From NCBI GenBank assembly GCA_937898415.1, contig CALDLA010000131.1, positions 1 to 58,499 on the forward strand: a stretch of DNA of 58,499 bases, read 5' to 3'. This document shows, piece after piece, positions 8,399 to 17,016 of this stretch; the stretch's first letter is position 1; each line of letters begins with the position of its first letter. The translations under genes and the position numbers were made by a program. This stretch comes from an uncultured Prevotellaceae bacterium (GTDB taxonomy: Bacteria; Bacteroidota; Bacteroidia; Bacteroidales; Bacteroidaceae). Below the pieces are notes generated by a model. The model had not been told where the DNA came from. It made no database searches and saw only the letters and a program-made list of their open reading frames with translations.

Positions 8399-8406
8399 TA
8401 TCTTTG
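8399..8406 (+). promoter_or_regulatory. -7 promoter box TATCTTTG of the YjbH-like genes
   Basis: TATCTTTG, 26 bp before the ATG at 8433, downstream of a long A/T-rich palindromic stretch at 8358-8386. It probably drives the two YjbH-like genes together. Confidence 0.65.
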
Positions 8407-8432
8407 CAGCCGGTTATTCACCCTCGGAAAGA

Positions 8433-9164
8433 ATGAACAACGTGTCACAGCACATCAAAGTATTTCTTTCTGCCGTATTCTTTATGGTGGAAGTATGCGC
8501 TTTTGGTCAAACTGTGATAGGAACTCCGGGACTAATGAATATACCGACGGCCGAGGTGCGCGAGGCCGGTACATTCGACGGTGGCGCTAGCCTGATGGAG
8601 CGAGAACTTCAGCCCAGTTTCAAGAACTACAATACAGGGCTCTACTATGTTTACTTTGCTCCGTTCTCATTCGTCGATGTCACATTTCGTGAGACACTTC
8701 TCAAGTGCCGGAAGTCGGCGACAAACGCCAAAGTGGGTTTTTATCAGCAGGACAGGTCACTGTCAGTGCGTGTCAACCCACTTAAGGAACAAGAAGGCCA
8801 GTGGTGGCCCTCTGTGCTTGCTGGCGTCAACGACTTCTATTCCGACCATGGCGGCAGCTACTACGCAGCAGTCTATATGGCTATGACCAAGAGTCTGCAA
8901 CTAGGTGGTCTGGGAGCCATTAGTGCGACGGCAGGTTATGCCCACCCCATCCGCGAAGGTATCCTTTACGATGGTGTCTTTGGTGGAATAAGCATATCAC
9001 CGGCATGTGCCAGAGAATTGCGCCTGATGGGCGAATACGACACCCGAGGTGTCAACGTCGGTCTGGGCACACAGTTGTTTCGGCATCTGAACCTGACTTG
9101 CTTTACCCGCGAGTTCAAGGGAATCAGTGCTACAGCTAGTTATCAATATACTATACGCTATTAG
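8433..9164 (+). CDS. YjbH-like outer-membrane protein, N-terminal half
   Basis: A 243-residue exported protein. After a signal peptide (ending at CAFGQ) comes IGTPGLMNIPTAEV, the opening signature of YjbH proteins, and then repeated amphipathic beta strands ending in an aromatic residue (YQYTIRY), as expected of an outer-membrane barrel. YjbH belongs to yjbEFGH-type exopolysaccharide loci of Proteobacteria, where a single protein of roughly 700 residues is usual. Here the N-terminal region is a separate gene, 8 bp ahead of a second exported protein that resembles the rest. Start chosen at ATG 8433, where the signal peptide begins. A role in polysaccharide export or surface assembly is inferred from the family only. 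Confidence 0.7.
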   Translation: MNNVSQHIKVFLSAVFFMVEVCAFGQTVIGTPGLMNIPTAEVREAGTFDGGASLMERELQPSFKNYNTGLYYVYFAPFSFVDVTFRETLLKCRKSATNAKVGFYQQDRSLSVRVNPLKEQEGQWWPSVLAGVNDFYSDHGGSYYAAVYMAMTKSLQLGGLGAISATAGYAHPIREGILYDGVFGGISISPACARELRLMGEYDTRGVNVGLGTQLFRHLNLTCFTREFKGISATASYQYTIRY

Positions 9165-9172
9165 AAAAGAAG

Positions 9173-10369
9173 ATGATGAGAGTCTATGTTTTCGCCCTAT
9201 GCGCCATGATGGCAGCAGCCGTGTCAGCGACGGAGATTCGCGACGCGGCGGTTGCATTGGCACGTCTTGGCTTTGAAGACATACGCATCAGCCAACGAGA
9301 TAACACGCTCTATGCCAGCGTGGAGCCTACGGCCTATCGGGGGACTTTCCGCGGAGCGGGCGTAGCCGTCGAGGAGTTGGGAAGACTGTTCCCTACTGCC
9401 AGCGACATCGAATTGGCCATCACCGAATACCAGTCCCCGCAAGTGGCTGTACATGCCCGACGGGATGACAGTGGATGGAATGCACTGGTGGATTATGAGA
9501 CCGACGCCGTTCTGTCTGCACTCACCCAGACAGCAGTTGTCCAGCAGTCGACAGGCCGTATTGACGTGAGGTTCTATCCGATGGTGTCGCTTGACAACCA
9601 CCGTCTCGACAAACTGTTCGAGTACACCGTTAGTATTGCTCCGGCCGTGGAGACGACCCTATGGAAGGGCAGCCGGTTGACGCTGCAGCCGGTATTCCCC
9701 GTAGCCACTAACGTGTGGCACGAAAAGGCAGATGCTTACATTCGTGTTGGCGTAGCTGCACTGCAACAGGAATTGCGATTCACCGAGCGGTTACGGACAG
9801 TTCTCAGCGGTGGCATTTTTGTAGGCAATGTAGCTGGTCTGGATGCGAATCTCTCGTATCGTCTCAGTAAGAGCCTCACACTGGGTATGCAGGCAGCCCT
9901 CTTAGGCGACGCCTATGCATCGGGCAGCGGTTACCACTTCGACAAGCTTGGAGAGGTGACCTTCCTTGGTAAGGCAAGCTACTATCATAGTCCGACACGC
10001 ATCGAAGCCGGACTGACGGGTGGCCGCTTCATCTATGGTGACTATGGTGCCCGACTCGACCTGACTCGTCACTTCGGAGAATATGCCATCGGTGTCTTCG
10101 GCATCTTGACGGGTGGAGAGCACAACGCCGGATTTCACTTTGCCATCCCCATGGGTGGCAAGTACCAGCCGCGCCACGGCGCCATGCGGATTATGCTGCC
10201 TGAGTACTTCGACTGGGAGTACAACATGGTATCGTATTTCGAATATGCCGACGAACGAATGGGTTATCAGAACGAGACCCGTCCTGACGTCAATCACTCT
10301 GCCCACTACTGGCAGGCCTCCTATGTAGAGCAATATCTAAGGAAGTACCTGCAAGGTAGTATTAAGTAA
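9173..10369 (+). CDS. YjbH-like outer-membrane protein, C-terminal half
   Basis: A 398-residue exported protein with its own signal peptide (MMRVYVFALCAMMAAAVSA). An N-terminal alpha/beta region of about 90 residues (IRDAAVALARLGFEDIRISQRDN...LFPTASDIELAITEY) is followed by a beta-rich barrel region, an arrangement like the C-terminal part of YjbH. It begins 8 bp after the preceding gene, which carries the YjbH opening motif, so the two products probably work as a pair. Because both halves have good signal peptides, this looks like a true two-gene arrangement rather than a frameshift. Function in exopolysaccharide handling is inferred. Confidence 0.6.
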   Translation: MMRVYVFALCAMMAAAVSATEIRDAAVALARLGFEDIRISQRDNTLYASVEPTAYRGTFRGAGVAVEELGRLFPTASDIELAITEYQSPQVAVHARRDDSGWNALVDYETDAVLSALTQTAVVQQSTGRIDVRFYPMVSLDNHRLDKLFEYTVSIAPAVETTLWKGSRLTLQPVFPVATNVWHEKADAYIRVGVAALQQELRFTERLRTVLSGGIFVGNVAGLDANLSYRLSKSLTLGMQAALLGDAYASGSGYHFDKLGEVTFLGKASYYHSPTRIEAGLTGGRFIYGDYGARLDLTRHFGEYAIGVFGILTGGEHNAGFHFAIPMGGKYQPRHGAMRIMLPEYFDWEYNMVSYFEYADERMGYQNETRPDVNHSAHYWQASYVEQYLRKYLQGSIK

Positions 10370-10419
10370 GTATATATATATAATAATTTAAGTATTAATA
10401 ATTCAAAACCATTATGATT

Positions 10420-11562
10420 ATGAAAAAAATTGCTTTTTTGATGTGTGCTGCAGCAGTGCTGGGCACCATGAGTTCATGCAGCAGTGACTCGGAAGAGACT
10501 GCTCAGGTCATTCAGAGTGTAGGTAAGGTAACCCGCACACTGGTTGTCAATGCCAACACTCCGTCGAACATCACTTTCGATGGCAAGACCATGGCTAATG
10601 TTACTACCGCTACCTTCGAGAACGTTGCCCAAAAGGGTATTCTGAAGGTGGTGCCCCTCTCAAACGACTACTATGCCCAGAAAGAGTCCCTCGTCGACTT
10701 CGCTGACAAGAACACGATCGCTCTGGACGTTGTGATGGCCAAGAAGCCCACCATCGAGGTGTCTCAGGCCGACATGCTCAACGGTCAGGTTGTATTCAAT
10801 GACCAGGAGAACCAGGATGTGATGGGCGTTAAGGCCAGCATCGCTGTTCCTTACAACACGGTTATCAGTGGCAACACATGGTCACCCTTCTCTATCACCA
10901 CTTTCATGCCCACCGACGACTTTGTAGGCGACGTCACTCGTGCTAATGGTCAGTCTGAGGTCAGTGTCCTCACCCTGCGCTGCGCTGCTGACGGTGCTGA
11001 GTTCAGCATTCCTGTTGACGTGATGCTCGATATTGAAAACTCTGACGGCTTCGACCTCGAGATTGTCAGCGCTGACGGTAAAGAGCGTTACGCTATGACG
11101 GAGGTTGGCGGCGATCGTCGTCTGATGAAGCTCCCCCACTTCTCTGACTGGAACGTTGTTGTGAAGGTAACTGAGGTAACTACTCGTGCTGAAGGCGATA
11201 CTCGTAAAGAGGGTTATGATGAGTACACCAATACCGTCCCTGTCAAGGCTGGCACAAACACCATTTCCTATGAGGTGAAGTCGGGTGCTATTCAGACTGA
11301 TGGTAAGAAGAGCACGGTTACTACTAACTATCTGAAGAAGAAGATAGGTACGTATGCCGTTACGACCAAGACGGTAGACAAATCTTTCAATGCCGAAGGT
11401 ACCGTTACTTATAAGTTTAAGCAGAATTGGAAAGAAATAGAATATAAGTCTGGTAAGACTGTATTTTGGGCTAAAGTTTATGAAAGTGTAAATTCAGATG
11501 ATTTTGAGTGGATATTCAGCCCTGTCAAGCGGGGTGGTCACTCTGGCGGTTCTGGCCGTTAA
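10420..11562 (+). CDS. Lipoprotein of unknown function
   Basis: A 380-residue lipoprotein: MKKIAFLMCAAAVLGTMSSC is a signal peptide with a lipobox cysteine, and the mature part begins with Ser/Asp/Glu-rich residues often seen on surface-exposed Bacteroidetes lipoproteins. The rest is beta-rich with many Thr and Val and no family I can name. The last 45 residues become basic and aromatic and end in GGHSGGSGR. An ATG two codons earlier (10414) is an equally possible start. It follows the YjbH-like pair after a 50-bp AT-rich gap and is closed by a strong terminator, so it could be the last gene of that transcript. Confidence 0.75.
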   Translation: MKKIAFLMCAAAVLGTMSSCSSDSEETAQVIQSVGKVTRTLVVNANTPSNITFDGKTMANVTTATFENVAQKGILKVVPLSNDYYAQKESLVDFADKNTIALDVVMAKKPTIEVSQADMLNGQVVFNDQENQDVMGVKASIAVPYNTVISGNTWSPFSITTFMPTDDFVGDVTRANGQSEVSVLTLRCAADGAEFSIPVDVMLDIENSDGFDLEIVSADGKERYAMTEVGGDRRLMKLPHFSDWNVVVKVTEVTTRAEGDTRKEGYDEYTNTVPVKAGTNTISYEVKSGAIQTDGKKSTVTTNYLKKKIGTYAVTTKTVDKSFNAEGTVTYKFKQNWKEIEYKSGKTVFWAKVYESVNSDDFEWIFSPVKRGGHSGGSGR

Positions 11563-11584
11563 TTCATCTCTTAAAACGTGAAAT

Positions 11585-11619
11585 AAAAGCGCCACAGACT
11601 ACTCGTTTGTGGCGCTTTT
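11585..11619 (+). terminator. Intrinsic terminator after the lipoprotein gene
   Basis: A perfect 12-bp stem, AAAAGCGCCACA against TGTGGCGCTTTT, ending in a T-run. It lies 22 bp after the lipoprotein stop and before the DUF2490 gene. The symmetric A and T runs would allow it to work in both directions. Confidence 0.85.
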
Positions 11620-11644
11620 CCCACAAATACTAAACCTGAAAACA

Positions 11645-12418
11645 ATGAAAAGACTTGTTTTTGTCATTGGGGCCTTTTTTAGTTTAGCGCAGGCAGTAAA
11701 CGCCCAGAACGACGATTTCGGCATGTGGTACGAACTGGGAGCCGAGAAGAAATTATCGTCGAAATGGAGTGCTGGTGTTGAGGCCGAGTTCCGTACCCGC
11801 AACAACAGCAAGACAGCCGACCGCTGGAGTGCCGGCCTCAATGCCGAGTTTAAAATTATAAAAGGTCTGAAAGCTGCGGTGGGTTACACGTTCCTCTATG
11901 ATAACAATGCCGAGGAACTGACCTGGAAGAACTTGCTGCCCAATAAGTGGACTCCATCCTACTGGGGTACACGTCACAGACTGTTTCTCCAGCTATCGGG
12001 CAGTGTCAATGTGGGAAACTTCAGCTTCTCACTTCGCGAACGTTGGCAGTACACCTACCGCCCTGAGACAGCTGACAAGAAATACAACTTCAAATGGGAG
12101 GAGGATGACAATGATAATGACTATATCTCAGGCTATGCACTGGAACCCGTCAAGGGTAAAGGAAGAAACGTGCTACGCAGTCGACTGCAGGTGAACTACG
12201 ACATTCCTCACTCCAAGTTCGAGCCGTTTGCCAATGCTGAGATGTTTACCGACAACGACGGCATTGCCAAGATGCGCTACCAGATAGGCACAGACTATAA
12301 ATTGAAGAAGCGTCATATCTTTTCGCTGACCTACCGCTACCAGAACGTTAATAGTAATGACGAAGACAATGAGACAAACATCCACCTTATAGGACTTGGA
12401 TATAAATACAAATTCTAA
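11645..12418 (+). CDS. DUF2490 outer-membrane beta-barrel protein
   Basis: A 257-residue exported protein. A signal peptide (MKRLVFVIGAFFSLAQAVNAQ) precedes alternating amphipathic strands such as WSAGVEAEFRTRNN and WSAGLNAEFKII, and it ends GLGYKYKF with the C-terminal Phe typical of outer-membrane barrels. Pattern and size fit DUF2490, a Bacteroidetes barrel family without assigned function. I placed the start at ATG 11645, since the longer frame runs into the upstream terminator hairpin. The next gene begins 12 bp later, so the two are co-transcribed and probably act together at the surface. Confidence 0.8.
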   Translation: MKRLVFVIGAFFSLAQAVNAQNDDFGMWYELGAEKKLSSKWSAGVEAEFRTRNNSKTADRWSAGLNAEFKIIKGLKAAVGYTFLYDNNAEELTWKNLLPNKWTPSYWGTRHRLFLQLSGSVNVGNFSFSLRERWQYTYRPETADKKYNFKWEEDDNDNDYISGYALEPVKGKGRNVLRSRLQVNYDIPHSKFEPFANAEMFTDNDGIAKMRYQIGTDYKLKKRHIFSLTYRYQNVNSNDEDNETNIHLIGLGYKYKF

Positions 12419-12430
12419 ACCACGACCAAG

Positions 12431-13525
12431 ATGAAAAAGCTATTAACCATCATGTTTGCAGCGTTGGCCGCTATAGCCTGTACAACTGACGACCAATACG
12501 ACCTTAATTATTTCACCCAGAAATACAAGCAAACGGAGAAACCAGCTGAGGAGGATACGACAAAGGTATCTGAGCCTGACACACTATATATTTCCATTAC
12601 CTATAACGGTACCACAGCTGCGCTGGCAGGTGACGTAGACAAAGTAATCATAGCACAGAAAGGTGCCGACGTCACACTAACCTCTGATACAGAGAAATAT
12701 TTGCAACTGACACTCAGCGGTTCAACTACTGACGGTTCGCTGTTAGTCTATAGCCTGAAACCATGGGGGTTGGTACTCAATGGACTTCAACTTACTAACG
12801 CCGATGGTCCGGCCATCAACAACCAATGCTCAAAATGGCTATACGTCACCTTGACTGACGGTACAGAAAACACCTTGACTGATGGTGAGAGTTACACAGA
12901 ACAGACGTTCGACCAAAAGGGGACTCTCTTCAGCGAGGGACAGATACACTTTGCTGGAACAGGCACACTGACTATCAACGGAAACGCCAAAAACGGCATT
13001 GCTTCTGATGACTACATTGTTATTGACGACGGCACACTGTCTATCAATGTCGCATCCGACGGAGGTCGAGGCATTAAGGTCAATGATGGCTTGACCATCA
13101 ACGGTGGCTCTACAACTATCACCACCTTAGGTGACTGCCGCATAGAAACCACTGACGGCATTCGTGACACCACCTCTGCAGCGGGCATCAAGAGTGACAG
13201 TCTCTTCGTCATGATCAACGGCTCGCTGACTATCACCAGCAAGGGCGACGGTGGTAAGGGTATCAACGCCACTGACAGTGTTATCGTCAGTGGTGGTACG
13301 CTCAACATCACTACTACCGGCTCTAACGACATAGGCAAGCCCAAGGGTGTGAAGAGTGACAAGGCTATTGTTGTCAGTGGTGGCTCTTTTACCGTCAATG
13401 TCAAGAAAAGTTGGGCCTGCGACAACGGCACCGACAGTGAAGAACCTGAAGATCACCTCACAATTAAAGGAACACCCAAGACAAAGAAACTGGAAAAACG
13501 TTCTGTTGTCGTTATATATGAATAA
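12431..13525 (+). CDS. Carbohydrate-binding lipoprotein, Cthe_2159-like beta-helix
   Basis: A 364-residue lipoprotein with lipobox AAIAC near residue 17. From about residue 190 it is built of repeats with the pattern GI-x-SDD-x-x-[IV]-x-x-G-[TS]-L-x-I (for example GIASDDYIVIDDGTLSI, GIKSDSLFVMINGSLTI and GVKSDKAIVVSGGSFTV). These are the hallmark of the right-handed beta-helix carbohydrate-binding family typified by Clostridium thermocellum Cthe_2159, which binds cellulose-like and acidic sugars with calcium. Co-transcribed with the DUF2490 barrel gene. Ligand unknown; polysaccharide binding at the cell surface is a family-based inference. Confidence 0.8.
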   Translation: MKKLLTIMFAALAAIACTTDDQYDLNYFTQKYKQTEKPAEEDTTKVSEPDTLYISITYNGTTAALAGDVDKVIIAQKGADVTLTSDTEKYLQLTLSGSTTDGSLLVYSLKPWGLVLNGLQLTNADGPAINNQCSKWLYVTLTDGTENTLTDGESYTEQTFDQKGTLFSEGQIHFAGTGTLTINGNAKNGIASDDYIVIDDGTLSINVASDGGRGIKVNDGLTINGGSTTITTLGDCRIETTDGIRDTTSAAGIKSDSLFVMINGSLTITSKGDGGKGINATDSVIVSGGTLNITTTGSNDIGKPKGVKSDKAIVVSGGSFTVNVKKSWACDNGTDSEEPEDHLTIKGTPKTKKLEKRSVVVIYE

Positions 13526-13555
13526 GGTGTAGATGATGGAAGGAGTCTGAAACTA

Positions 13556-14128
13556 TTAGCGGGCATAGTACTCCATGACTCTAGAAATAATGCAGTCTGG
13601 TACCATGCCCGCTATTGTTCTGCCCTGATGGACGCGGCGGCGGATATCGGTGCTTGAAATGTCGAGCAGTTCAGCTTTGACAACGGCAACGGTTGGCGGC
13701 AGTAATGTGAGGTCTATCGCACTTCCGCTTCGAGGATAGACGACAAGATGATAATTGCGGATAATGTCGTCAGCGCGATACCAACGGGGGAAACGCTCCC
13801 AGTTATCACCGCCAATTAGTAGGACGAACTCACGGTCAGGGAAGTCGGCCTCAAGCGCCTTCAGGGTATTCCAAGTGTAAGAAGGCCGGGGCAAGTGGAA
13901 CTCATAGTCGCTGACGTGGATAGATGGGTCGTCGGCCAATGCTTGCTGAGCCATCTGCAGCCGCAGCTCGTCGTCAAGTAAGTCAACTTGTTGCTTTAAC
14001 GGATTCTGCGGCGAAACCATCAACCAGACCTCTTCCAAGCCAGCCGCCTCCTTCAACTGGCGCACTAACTGGATGTGTCCGTTATGAATGGGGTTGAAGG
14101 AACCGCCGAAGATGCCTGTCTTAATCAT
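13556..14128 (-). CDS. nadD: Nicotinate-nucleotide adenylyltransferase
   Basis: A 190-residue nucleotidyltransferase that adenylates nicotinate mononucleotide in NAD synthesis. The class signature GGSFNPIHNGH is at residues 8-18 and the C-terminal ISSTDIRRR motif is present. Length is normal. It overlaps the upstream gmk by 8 bp in a minus-strand operon yicC-gmk-nadD, a common order in Bacteroidetes. The stop lies 30 bp from the convergent beta-helix lipoprotein gene, with no strong hairpin seen between them. Confidence 0.95.
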   Translation of the reverse strand: MIKTGIFGGSFNPIHNGHIQLVRQLKEAAGLEEVWLMVSPQNPLKQQVDLLDDELRLQMAQQALADDPSIHVSDYEFHLPRPSYTWNTLKALEADFPDREFVLLIGGDNWERFPRWYRADDIIRNYHLVVYPRSGSAIDLTLLPPTVAVVKAELLDISSTDIRRRVHQGRTIAGMVPDCIISRVMEYYAR

Positions 14129-14696
14129 TTAAAAAATCATTGATAATCTGTAGTGCCTCCTGCTTGGCGACTTCGAGATCATCGTTCACCACGACACAAT
14201 CGAACAGCGAAGCAAAAGTCAACTCGTACTCCGCCTTAGCCAAGCGTTCCTCAATAGCTTCGGACGTATCGGTTCCTCGGCCTGTCAGACGGCGACGTAG
14301 TTCCTCGACCGACGGCGGCTGGATAAAAAGGCTCAACGCCTCGTCACCGTAATAGCGTTTGATGTTTAAACCTCCCTTTACATCGACGTCAAACACCACA
14401 TTCTGACCTGCCACGCGCTGACGCTCTACCTGAGCTTTCAACGTACCATAAAAACGGTCTTGGTACACCTCCTCGTACTCCAGAAACTCCTCATTGGCAA
14501 TCTTGGTCCTGAACTCCTCAGGTGTTAGGAAAAAATACTCAACTCCGTCCTGTTCAGTTCCACGCGGCGCACGTGAGGTGCAGGAAATAGAGAAGTAAAG
14601 ATGCAACTCTGGATGCTCCTTCATCAACCAATTGACAATGGTCGATTTTCCTGATCCACTGGGAGCACTGACTATCAGCATTTTACCTTTTTTCAT
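14121..14696 (-). CDS. gmk: Guanylate kinase
   Basis: A 191-residue P-loop kinase converting GMP to GDP. The P-loop SAPSGSGKST starts at residue 10. The GMP-binding segment SCTSRAPRGTEQDGVEYFF and the FDVDVKGG motif follow in the expected order. It lies 5 bp after yicC and overlaps nadD by 8 bp, so all three are read from one mRNA. Confidence 0.96.
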   Translation of the reverse strand: MKKGKMLIVSAPSGSGKSTIVNWLMKEHPELHLYFSISCTSRAPRGTEQDGVEYFFLTPEEFRTKIANEEFLEYEEVYQDRFYGTLKAQVERQRVAGQNVVFDVDVKGGLNIKRYYGDEALSLFIQPPSVEELRRRLTGRGTDTSEAIEERLAKAEYELTFASLFDCVVVNDDLEVAKQEALQIINDFLND

Positions 14697-14701
14697 CTTA
14701 C

Positions 14702-15577
14702 TTACAGCGCATTAAGAACTTGTTCCTTGATTTGCTCCAGCTCATCCTTCATCTTGACAACGATATTCTGCATCTCAGCCTGGTTCGACTTCGAGCCGGT
14801 TGTGTTGATTTCGCGTCCCATCTCCTGGGCGATAAAGCCAAGTTTCTTACCCTGTCCGGCAGGCTCAGCCATCGTCTCGCGAAAGTATTTCAGATGGTTA
14901 CTGAGTCGTTGTTTCTCCTCACTGATATCCAGTTTCTCAATGTAGTAAATCAATTCCTGTTCCAAACGGTTCTTGTCATATTCCACGCCGGGGATCTGCT
15001 GTAGTCCGTCTGTGATGCGCTGTCGAATCTTTTCTACGCGCCCTTTCTCATAAGGTTCAATCTCTGCCAACAGTTGCTGGATGTTGTCTATCTTCTCCGT
15101 GAACTTCTGTTGGAGGGCGGTACCTTCTTGGGTACGGAAGTTGACAAGGGCATCCAAAGCAGCCTTGACAGCCTGACAAGCCATCGCCCACTCATCGTCG
15201 TTCAACACCTCCTGCTCCGTCTTTGTCAGGACGTCAGGCATCCGAAGCAAGGTGTACATCGGGTCATCAGACAAGGGAATACCTGTTTTCTCACTAATCT
15301 CCTTCATCTGACGGTAGTAGTTTTCCACCAAAGCTGCATTAATGGGCGTGGCATCCACCGCCGTATCCTTCTCTATCCATAAACTGAAGTCCACCTTACC
15401 GCGGATAACGACTGAAGCTACCATCTGACGGATTTCCATTTCCTTTTCGCGATAGAGCGGGGCGATACGTGTCTGGAGATCCAGCTGCTTCGAGTTCAGC
15501 GACTTTACTTCAACGTTAATCTTCTTGTCCTTGTATGCCACGACAGCCTTGCCGTAGCCTGTCATTGATTGTATCAT
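14702..15577 (-). CDS. yicC: YicC/YloC family endoribonuclease
   Basis: A 291-residue protein with the diagnostic N-terminus MIQSMTGYGKA and the C-terminal EMGREINTTGSKS motif of the YicC/YloC family, members of which act as endoribonucleases in small-RNA and mRNA turnover. Full length for the family (about 290 residues). First gene of yicC-gmk-nadD, with its own -7 box 27 bp upstream and divergent from tsaB. Confidence 0.92.
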   Translation of the reverse strand: MIQSMTGYGKAVVAYKDKKINVEVKSLNSKQLDLQTRIAPLYREKEMEIRQMVASVVIRGKVDFSLWIEKDTAVDATPINAALVENYYRQMKEISEKTGIPLSDDPMYTLLRMPDVLTKTEQEVLNDDEWAMACQAVKAALDALVNFRTQEGTALQQKFTEKIDNIQQLLAEIEPYEKGRVEKIRQRITDGLQQIPGVEYDKNRLEQELIYYIEKLDISEEKQRLSNHLKYFRETMAEPAGQGKKLGFIAQEMGREINTTGSKSNQAEMQNIVVKMKDELEQIKEQVLNAL

Positions 15578-15603
15578 GATGATAATTTATGTTTATTCCG
15601 ATG

Positions 15604-15611
15604 CAAAGGTA
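15604..15611 (-). promoter_or_regulatory. -7 promoter box TACCTTTG of yicC-gmk-nadD
   Basis: Minus-strand TACCTTTG, 26 bp before the yicC ATG, in the 140-bp divergent region shared with tsaB. Confidence 0.65.
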
Positions 15612-15676
15612 CGAAAAAAAGTTGAACCAGAGACGTTAATTTCTTATAAATATACGGCTGTTGGCAAAAAAAAGCG

Positions 15677-15684
15677 TACCTTTG
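15677..15684 (+). promoter_or_regulatory. -7 promoter box TACCTTTG of the tsaB operon
   Basis: Plus-strand TACCTTTG, 33 bp before the tsaB ATG. It probably drives the six-gene tsaB-to-rseP run, since no other obvious -7 box precedes an inner gene. Confidence 0.65.
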
Positions 15685-15717
15685 CACCTTAATTATATAT
15701 AGGAACAAGAAGATATA

Positions 15718-16407
15718 ATGGCTTGCATACTACATATTGACACCAGTACTGACATCTGTTCCGTGGCCGTCAGCGAAGATTCGCACGTCATCTTTGAACA
15801 GGAAGATGCGACCGGTTCCAACCATGCTGAACAGTTAGGTACGTTTGTGGACGAAGCGCTGTCGTTCACCGACAACCATGCTATTCCGTTCGATGCAGTA
15901 GCCGTCAGCGGCGGACCCGGCAGCTATACCGGTCTTCGAATCGGTGTGTCGATGGCCAAGGGCATCTGCTACGCCCGCAACTTGAAACTCATCAGCGTAC
16001 CGACATTGGAGTTGCTCTGCGTACCAGTTCTGCTGCGTGAGTTGGTGCCTGAGGGTGCATTACTCTGTCCGATGATTGATGCTCGCCGCATGGAGGTCTA
16101 TGCCGGTCTTTATGATCGTTCGTTGAAACCCGTCCGCGAGGTCGAAGCCGACGTCGTCGACGCTGAGACCTATAAACTCTGGCTCGACGAACGGGAGATC
16201 TATTTCTTTGGCAATGGTGCCAAGAAATGCATGGAGACGATCAACCATCCCAATGCTCACTTCATTGACGGCATTAAGCCGCTTGCTAAGTGGATGCAGC
16301 CGTTGGCTGAACGTCGTTTACTGAACGGCCAAACAGAAGACGTGGCCTACTACGTACCTTACTACCTGAAGGACTTTGTAGCCAAGATGCCTAAGAAATT
16401 ACTATAA
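15718..16407 (+). CDS. tsaB: tRNA threonylcarbamoyladenosine biosynthesis protein TsaB
   Basis: A 229-residue ASKHA-fold protein. It is the scaffold partner of TsaD in forming the t6A modification at position 37 of ANN-decoding tRNAs. The N-terminus ACILHIDTSTDICSVAVS and the motif GGPGSYTGLRIG (about residues 64-75) are diagnostic of TsaB. tsaD and tsaE are not in the window. First gene of a run tsaB-DUF4290-murA-rimM-dxr-rseP with 4-bp gaps or short overlaps. Confidence 0.93.
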   Translation: MACILHIDTSTDICSVAVSEDSHVIFEQEDATGSNHAEQLGTFVDEALSFTDNHAIPFDAVAVSGGPGSYTGLRIGVSMAKGICYARNLKLISVPTLELLCVPVLLRELVPEGALLCPMIDARRMEVYAGLYDRSLKPVREVEADVVDAETYKLWLDEREIYFFGNGAKKCMETINHPNAHFIDGIKPLAKWMQPLAERRLLNGQTEDVAYYVPYYLKDFVAKMPKKLL

Positions 16408-16412
16408 GATAT

Positions 16413-17012
16413 ATGAACATACAGGGATTAGACTACAACACGGGACGCGAGAAACTGCTCATGCCCGAATATGGACGGGAGATCCAGAAGATGGTGGACT
16501 ACGCCGTCAGTCTGCCGTCAAAAGAGGAACGGCTGAAGTGTGCCAACACTATTGTCAGGATGATGCTGACCAAAGTGCCGCAGATACGTGAGAACGCAGG
16601 ATATGAACAGACACTGTGGGATCACCTCTACCTGATGTCGGGTAAGCAGTTAGACATTGACTGGCCTTTTGACGTGACTGGCGCTGAAAAGATTCATTTG
16701 AAGCCCGCTCCCATTCCGTTACCTCAGAACCGCATCCGCCTGCGCCACTACGGCAAGTTGGTGGAAGAACTTTTAGAGAAGCTGAAAACCATGCCCGAGG
16801 GTGCCGAACGTACCGAACTGGTACGTCAGACGGCCAACCAGATGAAGCGCGACCTCCTGACATGGGGACACGGCTCTGCTGACGACGAGAAGGTAGCCGA
16901 CGACATCGCCCGCCTGACTGACGGTGCCATTCAATTAGACCTCGGGAAGTTCAGGTTTGAGAAAGTGACAGCCATCAGCATCGACGAAGGAAAGAAGAAA
17001 AAAAAGAAGTAG
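16413..17012 (+). CDS. DUF4290 domain protein
   Basis: A 199-residue cytoplasmic protein recognisable as DUF4290 from its N-terminus LDYNTGREKLLMPEYGREIQ and the segment YLMSGKQLDIDWPFD. The family is Bacteroidetes-specific and has no known activity. The protein is helical and ends in a run of seven lysines. It is placed 4 bp before murA and 5 bp after tsaB, an association that suggests a housekeeping role in envelope growth or translation, but nothing in the sequence shows which. Confidence 0.85.
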   Translation: MNIQGLDYNTGREKLLMPEYGREIQKMVDYAVSLPSKEERLKCANTIVRMMLTKVPQIRENAGYEQTLWDHLYLMSGKQLDIDWPFDVTGAEKIHLKPAPIPLPQNRIRLRHYGKLVEELLEKLKTMPEGAERTELVRQTANQMKRDLLTWGHGSADDEKVADDIARLTDGAIQLDLGKFRFEKVTAISIDEGKKKKKK

Positions 17013-17016
17013 CTAC

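Noticed and set aside
9140..9190. Frameshift between the two YjbH-like genes
   Set aside because: The second frame starts with a proper signal peptide right after the first stop, and the first ends in a barrel-type aromatic residue, so two genes are more credible.
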